A model generated the notes under the pieces. That model did no database searches and had not been told where the DNA came from. It saw only the letters and a list, made by a program, of their open reading frames with translations. A DNA stretch of 43,644 nucleotides, taken from a virus. Positions within the stretch are counted from its first letter, which is position 1, and each line of letters starts with the position of its first letter. The position numbers and the translations under genes were made by a program. Shown here piece by piece: positions 37,837 to 43,644 of the stretch. The stretch lies in the IMG/VR virus record IMGVR_UViG_3300025769_000236, positions 1 to 43,644 of that record, one strand, 5' to 3'.

Positions 37837-38207
37837 TGCCAAGAAAAATTGATAGAAGACACGGATCTGGTAAAATTATGATTGACGGCAAAGCTGCAAT
37901 AGATCCTAGAACAAGAGGTTCAAGAGATCCTAGAAAAGGAAACAAATATAAATATAGAATGAGTGGAGCTCCTGAAAGATCTGTAAATACTCAGTACGAA
38001 GGTAACGCAAGAGATATGGCTGTAGGTGATAAAAACATTTCATATGTTGGAGATCCATTTGTGGTTGATGGTAAAAAATTTGACCCTGCAAAAAAATTCC
38101 CAAAAACTTACATGAGACCTGAAGGTGCTAAAACCTTCAGTGGTGGTGGCATGGCTAGAGGTGGTGGAGCAGCTATTAAAGGCACAAAATTTAAAGGCGT
38201 TTTTTAA
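37836..38207 (+). CDS. Basic protein with GGG-IKGTxFKGVF tail
   Basis: 123 aa. Basic start MPRKIDRRHGSGKIMIDGKA, repeated DPRTRGSRDPRKGNKYKYRM, and the tail GGGMARGGGAAIKGTKFKGV plus F. The same terminal motif ends the DUF5872-like protein, pointing to a shared binding or sorting function. Last gene of the small basic cluster; a promoter follows. Confidence 0.6.
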   Translation: MPRKIDRRHGSGKIMIDGKAAIDPRTRGSRDPRKGNKYKYRMSGAPERSVNTQYEGNARDMAVGDKNISYVGDPFVVDGKKFDPAKKFPKTYMRPEGAKTFSGGGMARGGGAAIKGTKFKGVF

Positions 38208-38208
38208 T

Positions 38209-38237
38209 TTGCATCCAGATTTAAAATAATCTATATA
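38209..38237 (+). promoter_or_regulatory. TTGCAT-class promoter with leaderless start
   Basis: TTGCAT (38209-38214), 17 bp, TATATA (38232-38237), then 6 nt to the ATG at 38244, placing +1 at the start codon. AAAATAATCTATATA is shared with the small terminase promoter. Confidence 0.55.
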
Positions 38238-38243
38238 TTTGCT

Positions 38244-38825
38244 ATGACCATCAGAGGTGATAGCACAGAATACGATCTACTTAAAAAGTGGTGTGAGACA
38301 TTACCATTTTTTGAAGAACCAAAATCAGTAACAACTTGTGAAATAGGTGTAAGAGAAGGACTTGGATCTAAAGTTATTATGTTAGGTTTAAGAGCAAGAT
38401 TAGGTAATAAAACACCTTATCAACATATTGGTATAGATCCTTATGGAAATTTAAAATACCAACACTACGATAACTCACCTGAATACACAGCTGATTATAC
38501 AGATGAGATGAGATTAGAAATGCAAAAAGATTTTTCTGATCATCCAGAATTTACTTTCTTTCATATGAAGGATACTGATTATATGAATTTCTTTGCCGCA
38601 CAGGATAAAATATATGATCTTGTTCACTTTGATGGACCTCATATGACTAAAGATGTAATTACAGAAGCTATCTGGTTTGCTAATAGATGTAGAAAAGGAT
38701 CCAGATTTATATTTGATGATTACAAAAAATATACAATGGAAGATATATCTAAAGCATTAACTCACTACGGTTTCAATATTATGCAAGCTGGTGAAAACAA
38801 AATAATGCTACAAAAATTAAAATAA
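38244..38825 (+). CDS. Class I SAM methyltransferase (Methyltransf_24-like)
   Basis: 193 aa. TCEIGVREGLGSKVIMLGLR is the SAM-binding motif I; GIDPYG (motif II-like acidic end), YDLVHFDGPHMTKDVITEA (motif IV) and GSRFIFDDYKKY follow, the layout of Methyltransf_24/class I O- or N-methyltransferases. Substrate cannot be read; phages carry similar enzymes near glycosyltransferases or head genes. No Shine-Dalgarno; leaderless start predicted. Opens the head operon that continues to the capsid gene. Confidence 0.75.
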   Translation: MTIRGDSTEYDLLKKWCETLPFFEEPKSVTTCEIGVREGLGSKVIMLGLRARLGNKTPYQHIGIDPYGNLKYQHYDNSPEYTADYTDEMRLEMQKDFSDHPEFTFFHMKDTDYMNFFAAQDKIYDLVHFDGPHMTKDVITEAIWFANRCRKGSRFIFDDYKKYTMEDISKALTHYGFNIMQAGENKIMLQKLK

Positions 38826-39043
38826 TGGATATTGATACAATATCACTGGTTCAAAAGAAAATTAAAATAGAAGTTCATAAACTCAAAGAGCACGCTATAT
38901 ATAGTGTTGACACAATAGAGAAGCTACAATATATTAGGGGTCAAATCAGATCACTAGAGGATCTGCAACAGAGTCTTAAAGACCTGCTGTCAACAACGGA
39001 GTATGAAGATGAACAAGTCCACGGAGACACCGAAACGGACTGA
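38825..39043 (+). CDS. Small coiled-coil protein upstream of GroES
   Basis: 72 aa, TAATG-linked to the methyltransferase. MDIDTISLVQKKIKIEVHKL, then EKLQYIRGQIRSLEDLQQSL and an acidic tail. Typical short helical protein of this locus in marine phages. Overlaps the GroES-like gene by 41 bp. Function unknown. Confidence 0.65.
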   Translation: MDIDTISLVQKKIKIEVHKLKEHAIYSVDTIEKLQYIRGQIRSLEDLQQSLKDLLSTTEYEDEQVHGDTETD

Positions 39044-39455
39044 AGCGCTTCTAAACGCTTATAAAGAACGCGAAGAAGTAGAAACAGTCCTAGACCCTAA
39101 AGCGGTCGATAAATCAACCTTAGATAAATTACCGACACCTACTGGTTATAGAATTTTGGTTTTGCCTTATGCAGGTCCAAAGAAAACTAAAGGTGGAATT
39201 TATTTATCTGACACAACACAGGAAACAATACAGATGACAACCGTCTGTGGTCTTGTGCTAAAAATGGGAGATCTTTGTTATCATGATAAAGATAAATTTC
39301 CAAAAGGACCTTGGTGCAAACTAAATGATTGGGTAATTTTTAGTAGGTACGCAGGTTCAAGATTCAAAATAGAAGGTGGTGAAGTAAGGGTACTGAATGA
39401 CGATGAAGTTATTTCTACAATTGCTAATCCAGCTGATATTTTGCACCATTATTAA
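39003..39455 (+). CDS. GroES-like co-chaperonin
   Basis: 150 aa. PTGYRILVLPYAGPKKTKGG then IYLSDTTQETIQMTTVCGLV is the Cpn10 core with the mobile loop (KTKGGIYL) and the roof region; KLNDWVIFSRYAGSRFKIEG and NDDEVISTI end it. About 50 aa N-terminal extension beyond bacterial GroES. It would pair with host GroEL to fold phage proteins, as T4 gp31 does for capsid protein; the capsid gene lies downstream. Confidence 0.8.
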   Translation: MKMNKSTETPKRTEALLNAYKEREEVETVLDPKAVDKSTLDKLPTPTGYRILVLPYAGPKKTKGGIYLSDTTQETIQMTTVCGLVLKMGDLCYHDKDKFPKGPWCKLNDWVIFSRYAGSRFKIEGGEVRVLNDDEVISTIANPADILHHY

Positions 39456-39467
39456 GGAGGACAAAAA

Positions 39468-40475
39468 ATGGCTGAAGATAATAACTCAGTAGAATTAGAT
39501 ACTGACAACGTAAACGAAGAAACAATTAGTATAGAAACCCCTGAAGATAAAACATCTGCTTTTGATAAAAAAGAAGAAGTTGATTTAGGTTATACTGATG
39601 TATCAAATCAAAAAACTGCAAAAGAACTTTTAAACGAAGCAAAACAAGTTGAAGTTGAAGAACAAAAAACTCAACCTAAATTTGAACAAAAAGAGGAATC
39701 TGATAGTTCAGTTGAAGGTGATGACTTGCAAGGGTATTCTGAAAAAGTTCAAAAGAGAATTAAAAAACTTACTTTTCAAATTAAGGAAGCTGAAAGAAGA
39801 GAAAGAGCTGCAGTTGAATACGCAAAAGGTTTGAAGAATAAGTATGAAACTGTTCAAAGTAAATTTGAAGAGACAGATACCAATTATCTCAAAGAGTATG
39901 ATGCAAGAATTGATGCAGAAAGAGAGAAAGCAAAAAATGCTTTAAAAGCTGCAATGGATTCTCAAGATACTGATGCGATGTTAGAAGCACAAGATACGCT
40001 TACTAAATTAGCTGTTGAGAAAGAAAAAGTTTCTATGACTTTAAGTGATAAAGAGTCAAGAAAAAAACAAATGGAATCACAACCTGCTCAAGAACAGGAG
40101 CCTGTACAACCAAGAATTAGCCCAAAAGCTCAACAATGGGCTGAGGATAATGAATGGTTTGGATCAGATCGTGTTTTAACTTCTGCTGCAATGGGAATAC
40201 ATGAAGACCTTATACAGCAGGGAATTGACGCAGAGAGTGATGAATACTATAATCAAATCAACAAACGTATGAAGGAGTATTTCCCTCAGAAATTTGCTCA
40301 AGAAACGACTGAAGTAAAACAGGCTACAAGAGAACCCGTCCAAAATGTAGCTTCTGTTAGTCGTAGATCTGGAGGACGCAAGTCTGTGAAGCTCACCAAG
40401 TCGCAGGTAGTTATCGCTAAGAAATTAGGGGTGCCACTAGAGGAATACGCAAAATACGTGAAGGAAGGAGCATAA
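39468..40475 (+). CDS. Putative scaffolding protein
   Basis: 335 aa, AAGGAGG upstream. Acidic N-terminal third (NSVELDTDNVNEETISIETP), long coiled-coil centre (QKRIKKLTFQIKEAERRERA, DARIDAEREKAKNALKAAMD), and a basic C-terminal end SRRSGGRKSVKLTKSQVVIA then KKLGVPLEEYAKYVKEGA, typical of podovirus scaffolds that contact capsid by a basic helix. Position before the capsid gene supports it. Confidence 0.75.
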   Translation: MAEDNNSVELDTDNVNEETISIETPEDKTSAFDKKEEVDLGYTDVSNQKTAKELLNEAKQVEVEEQKTQPKFEQKEESDSSVEGDDLQGYSEKVQKRIKKLTFQIKEAERRERAAVEYAKGLKNKYETVQSKFEETDTNYLKEYDARIDAEREKAKNALKAAMDSQDTDAMLEAQDTLTKLAVEKEKVSMTLSDKESRKKQMESQPAQEQEPVQPRISPKAQQWAEDNEWFGSDRVLTSAAMGIHEDLIQQGIDAESDEYYNQINKRMKEYFPQKFAQETTEVKQATREPVQNVASVSRRSGGRKSVKLTKSQVVIAKKLGVPLEEYAKYVKEGA

Positions 40476-40479
40476 CATT

Positions 40480-40947
40480 ATGACAAATATAAAAACTTCA
40501 CGCGAGTCTAGTACGAGAGAAAAATTAACTCGTAAAAAAGATTGGACTCCACCATCCAGTTTGGATGCGCCAGCTGCGCCGCATGGGTATGCACATAGAT
40601 GGATACGTACATCGGCAAATGGTTTCGAAGATCCAGGTAATGTATCTAAGAAACTTAGAGAAGGTTGGGAATTCGTTAGAGCTGACACACTGAAAAGTGA
40701 AATCGGTGAAAATGATTACCCAGTTATTCATCAAGGACAACATGCTGGTTTAGTCGGAATTGGTGGCCTTGTGTTGGCAAGGATACCGGAGGAGATTTTG
40801 AAAAGTCGTGCTGAGTATTTTAGAAAAATTACTCAAGACAGAACAGACGCGATAGATAGAGATCTTATGAAGGAGCAACACCCGGACATGCCGATCAATA
40901 TTGATAGGCAGTCTAGAGTTACCTTTGGTGGTAGTCGTAAAAAATAA
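40480..40947 (+). CDS. Head-associated hypothetical protein
   Basis: 155 aa, AAGGAG upstream. SRESSTREKLTRKKDWTPPS, then APHGYAHRWIRTSANGFEDP and REGWEFVRADTLKSEIG. I recall similar WIRT...REGWEFV proteins between scaffold and capsid in marine podoviruses. No enzyme motif. Probably a minor head or assembly factor. Confidence 0.6.
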   Translation: MTNIKTSRESSTREKLTRKKDWTPPSSLDAPAAPHGYAHRWIRTSANGFEDPGNVSKKLREGWEFVRADTLKSEIGENDYPVIHQGQHAGLVGIGGLVLARIPEEILKSRAEYFRKITQDRTDAIDRDLMKEQHPDMPINIDRQSRVTFGGSRKK

Positions 40948-41009
40948 TTTTTTTGCATTACCTACCCGAGATAGCTTGGATAATATAAACATAATAGGAG
41001 AAAACAACT

Positions 41010-41594
41010 ATGGCAAACGTAAGTGAAAAGTTCGGTCTAAGACCGTACAGAAAACTAGACGGTACACCATTAGTAGGAGCTCAAAATAGATACACTATTG
41101 CAAGTGGTCACACTACTGCAATTTTCCAAGGCGACATGGTTATTCCATTAGCTTCTGGAAATATTGACAGACACACTGCTGGCAATGGTACTGCTATCTT
41201 GGGCGTTTTTAACGGATGTTTCTATACAGATCCAACTACTCAAAAGCCAACTTACAAAAACTACTACCCAGGTGGAGTTGCTGCGAGCGATATTACAGCG
41301 TTCGTAGTCGATGACCCTGATGCAGTGTTTCTTGTAGACGCTGATTCGGCTTTTACTAGAGCAAGTCTGTTTGCAAACTATTCAGTTACAAACACTACAG
41401 GTGTAACACAAACAGGAATATCAAAAGTACAATTGGATGTATCAACAGCTGATACGAAGACTACATTCGCTGTACAAGCAATTGACATTTCGCAGGACCC
41501 AGATAATTCTGATACTACGACTGACAATGCTAATATTCTTGTTAGAATCAACAACCACTTCTACAAAGGTGGTACAACAGGCATAACTACATAA
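41010..41594 (+). CDS. Virion accessory/decoration protein
   Basis: 194 aa after TAGGAG. MANVSEKFGLRPYRKLDGTP, IFQGDMVIPLASGN, GVFNGCFYTDPTTQ and YKNYYPGGVAASDIT. Beta-rich, resembles head decoration or minor capsid proteins encoded just before the capsid gene. A short gap (40948-41009) upstream contains TTGCAT but no well-spaced -10. Abundant late expression is likely. Confidence 0.7.
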   Translation: MANVSEKFGLRPYRKLDGTPLVGAQNRYTIASGHTTAIFQGDMVIPLASGNIDRHTAGNGTAILGVFNGCFYTDPTTQKPTYKNYYPGGVAASDITAFVVDDPDAVFLVDADSAFTRASLFANYSVTNTTGVTQTGISKVQLDVSTADTKTTFAVQAIDISQDPDNSDTTTDNANILVRINNHFYKGGTTGITT

Positions 41595-41608
41595 TAAGGA
41601 GTTAAATT

Positions 41609-42526
41609 ATGGCTATATCACGATCACAACTAGTTAAAGAACTAGAGCCAGGTTTGAATGCCTTATTCGGCCTGGAATACAGTAGATATGAAAATCAGCA
41701 TGCTGAAATTTTCTCTACTGAAACATCTGACAGAGCTTTCGAAGAGGAAGTAATGTTAAGCGGTTTCGCTTCTGCACCAACTAAACAAGAAGGTGCTGGA
41801 GTAGTGTTCGATCAAGCAGGTGAAACTTTCACAGCTAGATACAACCACGAAACAATTGCTTTAGCATTTGCTATCACTGAAGAAGCAATCGAAGATAACC
41901 TATACGATAGACTTGCGGGCAGATACACAAGAGCTCTTGCAAGATCTATGGCAAATACGAAGCAAGTTAAAGCTGCAAACGTATTGAACAATGCGCAAGT
42001 AACTACAGTTACTGGTGGAGACGGTGAATCCCTAATCGGAAACGCTCACCCATTAGCAACAGGTGGAACTTTCTCAAACGTTCTTGCAACTGCTGCAGAC
42101 TTAAACGAAACTTCACTAGAGCAGTCATTAATTGACATTGCTGGATTTGTCGATGAAAGAGGCTTGAAAATAGCTGCTCAAGGTAGAAAAATGATAATTC
42201 CAAAAGAATTACAATTTACTGCTGAGAGAATCATGAAGTCTCCAATGAGAGTTGGAACTGCCGACAATGACATCAACGCAATTAATAACATGGGAATGGT
42301 ACCAGAAGGTTACAGAGTGAATAACTTTTTAACTGACACTGATTCATTCTTCTTGTTAACTGATGTGCCTAATGGACTAAAAATGTTCGTTAGATCACCT
42401 ATCAAAACTGCGATGGAAGGTGACTTCGATACTGGCAATATGAGATTTAAAGCTAGAGAAAGATACAGCTTTGGTTGGTCAGACCCTAGATGTATTTTTG
42501 GTAACGGAAACTTACCAACTAGCTAA
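41609..42526 (+). CDS. Major capsid protein (HK97 fold)
   Basis: 305 aa after AAGGAG. Core segments LNALFGLEYSRYENQHAEIF, NHETIALAFAITEEAIEDNL, YTRALARSMANTKQVKAANV, and the P-domain/C-terminal GLKIAAQGRKMIIPKELQFT, FFLLTDVPNGLKMFVRSPIK and ARERYSFGWSDPRCIFGNG. This is the HK97-type capsid pattern of podovirus-like marine phages. No delta-domain extension, consistent with a separate scaffold gene. Ends at a strong terminator. Confidence 0.85.
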   Translation: MAISRSQLVKELEPGLNALFGLEYSRYENQHAEIFSTETSDRAFEEEVMLSGFASAPTKQEGAGVVFDQAGETFTARYNHETIALAFAITEEAIEDNLYDRLAGRYTRALARSMANTKQVKAANVLNNAQVTTVTGGDGESLIGNAHPLATGGTFSNVLATAADLNETSLEQSLIDIAGFVDERGLKIAAQGRKMIIPKELQFTAERIMKSPMRVGTADNDINAINNMGMVPEGYRVNNFLTDTDSFFLLTDVPNGLKMFVRSPIKTAMEGDFDTGNMRFKARERYSFGWSDPRCIFGNGNLPTS

Positions 42527-42552
42527 TAAATACTAATCAGTATTAATTAAAA

Positions 42553-42581
42553 GGGGCGGTGTTCACATCGCCCCTTTTTTT
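42553..42581 (+). terminator. Terminator after the capsid gene
   Basis: GGGGCGGTG (42553-42561) pairs with CATCGCCCC (42566-42574) around a TTCA loop, with one G-T pair, and is followed by seven T (42575-42581). Confidence 0.9.
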
Positions 42582-42610
42582 ATGTATAATAAAAATACCT
42601 AGATAAAATT

Positions 42611-42666
42611 ATTTTGTAGACTGGCTAGGCAGACGGTATAGAGACTACAAAATACAACCGCTATAC
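42611..42666 (+). promoter_or_regulatory. Pseudoknot-like structured leader
   Basis: Stem 1: ATTTTGTAG (42611-42619) with CTACAAAAT (42645-42653). Stem 2: GTATAG (42636-42641), inside the first loop, with CTATAC (42661-42666) downstream. This gives H-type pseudoknot topology. Stem 2 directly abuts the Shine-Dalgarno AGGAG of the gene at 42680, so it could control translation. Confidence 0.5.
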
Positions 42667-42679
42667 AGGAGAAACTATT

Positions 42680-43216
42680 ATGGCAAACACAACATTTTCG
42701 GGTCCGGTAATATCTAAAAATGGATTTTATTCAACAGGCCCAGGTAACGTAGTTGATGCAGATGCAAATACTTCATTAACAGTTGCAGATCACGCAGGCA
42801 GAATTATACACAATGATGCAGCGGGTGCAGTAACTTATACTTTACCAGCTCTTAATGCTAACGCTAACGCTGCAGTTGCAGGAGACGTAGATTACAACAA
42901 TAAAAGTAATATTGGTGCTAAATTTACAATTGTATCATCAATCACAAAAACAGGAAGTTTGATTGTTAAAGTTGCAAATGCAAATGATATTATGACAGGT
43001 ATGGCAACTATCGTTGACACTGATACTGCTGATAACATGGAAGGTTTCATGACAGCTGCAACATCAGATACGATCACATTAAATGGATCTACAACTGGTG
43101 GTGTAACACATGCAACTATTGAATGTGTGGCTTTGAGCTCAACACAATGGAAAGTTTCAGTAAATACTGGTGGAACTGGCGATTTAGCTACACCATTTAG
43201 TGCTACTGTAAGTTAA
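42680..43216 (+). CDS. Virion surface/fibre-like protein
   Basis: 178 aa after AGGAG. MANTTFSGPVISKNGFYSTG, then HAGRIIHNDAAGAVTYTLPA and a Thr/Ala/Asn-rich beta body ending TPFSATVS. The NTTFSGPVxSxNGF start is known to me from head-fibre or decoration-type proteins of marine phages. Preceded by a terminator and a structured leader, so it is separately controlled from the capsid. Confidence 0.65.
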   Translation: MANTTFSGPVISKNGFYSTGPGNVVDADANTSLTVADHAGRIIHNDAAGAVTYTLPALNANANAAVAGDVDYNNKSNIGAKFTIVSSITKTGSLIVKVANANDIMTGMATIVDTDTADNMEGFMTAATSDTITLNGSTTGGVTHATIECVALSSTQWKVSVNTGGTGDLATPFSATVS

Positions 43217-43226
43217 TAATATAATC

Positions 43227-43246
43227 GTGGCTCCTTCGGGAGCCAC
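43227..43246 (+). terminator. UUCG-tetraloop hairpin
   Basis: GTGGCTCC-TTCG-GGAGCCAC, a perfect 8-bp stem with the very stable cUUCGg loop and no T-run. Lies between two virion genes; may act as an mRNA processing or stability element or a weak terminator. Confidence 0.6.
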
Positions 43247-43263
43247 AAATTAAGGAGAACACC

Positions 43264-43584
43264 ATGGCAGCAAAAGCTGATATACAAGCAACAATAGTTA
43301 CCGCAACTACAGTAAATGCAATAATTGCACAACCTGTAAGATTGAAGGGAATTATTTTAGCAGGCTTAGCTACGTCTGGTACAGTTCAATTAAAAACTAC
43401 AAGTGCTACTGGAACTACACTATTTGAAGCAGATGTTCCTGCGGGAGATATTACATCTTTGAATATACCTGAAGATGGAATTTTATTTCCTTATGGAGTT
43501 TATGTTTCTACATTTACTGTAGCGAAAGCAACATTGTTAACTGATAAGTACTCAGGACCTAATTTAACTGGTCAGAATGGCTAA
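43264..43584 (+). CDS. Small beta-rich virion protein
   Basis: 106 aa with AAGGAG upstream. ATIVTATTVNAIIAQPVRLK, GIILAGLATSGTVQLKTTSA and LNIPEDGILFPYGVYVSTFT indicate a small beta-sandwich like phage accessory virion proteins. Its ending GQNG resembles that of the 113-aa protein at 903-1244, a possible paralogue. The last gene begins 3 nt after its stop. Confidence 0.6.
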   Translation: MAAKADIQATIVTATTVNAIIAQPVRLKGIILAGLATSGTVQLKTTSATGTTLFEADVPAGDITSLNIPEDGILFPYGVYVSTFTVAKATLLTDKYSGPNLTGQNG

Positions 43585-43587
43585 CAA

Positions 43588-43644
43588 ATGAATGGTATGA
43601 ATAGAGCAATACCAGGTTTTAAAAGAGGGGCTGATGTTCAGCCC
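43588..43644 (+). CDS. Start of a 3'-truncated gene
   Basis: Begins MNGMNRAIPGFKRGADVQP and runs off the window end after 19 codons. No Shine-Dalgarno. It could be the start of another tail or head protein. Its frame does not join the open frame at base 2. Confidence 0.45.
   Translation, partial: MNGMNRAIPGFKRGADVQP

Noticed and set aside
40953-40984. TTGCAT-class promoter before the gene at 41010
   Set aside because: TTGCAT is 20 bp from the nearest -10-like GATAAT, outside the workable spacing.
43227-43246. tRNA fragment
   Set aside because: Only a single UUCG hairpin; no T-arm, anticodon arm or CCA-adjacent acceptor stem. No tRNA was seen elsewhere either.
1-43644. Complete circular genome
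   Set aside because: The last ORF (from 43588, frame running off the end) does not continue into the open frame at base 2, and no terminal direct repeat is visible, so tail genes are probably missing.

Overview
This window looks like about 43.6 kb of the genome of a tailed, probably podovirus-like, marine bacteriophage. It resembles phages of SAR11/Pelagibacter-type hosts and uncultured Mediterranean phage contigs. The reasons are the low G+C content, tight gene packing with many TAATG and ATGA stop/start junctions, and a virion module (small and large terminase, portal, scaffold, HK97-type capsid, very long internal-virion-like proteins). It also carries small protein families typical of those phages: GroES-like co-chaperonin, DUF3310, DUF5872-like, DUF6321-like, and short Lys/Arg-rich peptides. 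Host assignment is inference. No integrase, phage RNA polymerase, recognisable endolysin, tail-tube pair, tRNA or CRISPR array was found. The first gene lacks its start and the last lacks its end. Their frames do not join if the two ends are abutted, so the window is not a simply circularised complete genome.

Layout: 2-4821 holds late virion proteins and two glycosyltransferases. 4821-10962 holds three large internal-virion-like proteins, followed by a possible XhlA-like membrane peptide. 11154-20132 is the DNA metabolism module: PD-(D/E)XK exonuclease, a minus-strand SNF2 helicase, a putative ssDNA-binding protein, an AEP-type primase, a UvrD-like helicase, DUF3310, and a family A DNA polymerase with leucine at the 762-equivalent position. 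20035-21456 is a minus-strand block of small genes. 21521-24026 has a ParB/sulfiredoxin-fold protein, an RHH-like protein and small unknowns. 24037-24515 is non-coding and contains an array of GGTGTCCC repeats just upstream of the small terminase gene.

24516-28533 is an accessory island between the small and large terminase genes: a HExxH peptidase, a VRR-NUC-like nuclease, and a G+C-richer stretch full of CTCGTTCTCG repeats with little clear coding. 28813-43644 is the packaging/head module: large terminase, an EIQSD-domain protein, portal, a LAGLIDADG homing endonuclease, a holin candidate, DUF families, a methyltransferase, GroES, scaffold, capsid and decoration/fibre-like proteins.

Transcription seems to rely on the host RNA polymerase. 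Several gene starts follow a recurring -35 of TTGCAA/TTGCAT with a 16-18 bp spacer and an A+T-rich -10, some close enough to the start codon to suggest leaderless mRNAs. The most unusual features are the GGTGTCCC array, the CTCGTT repeat island, divergent promoters sharing one palindromic -35, a potential pseudoknot leader at 42611-42666, and the polyvalent-type EIQSD protein between terminase and portal.
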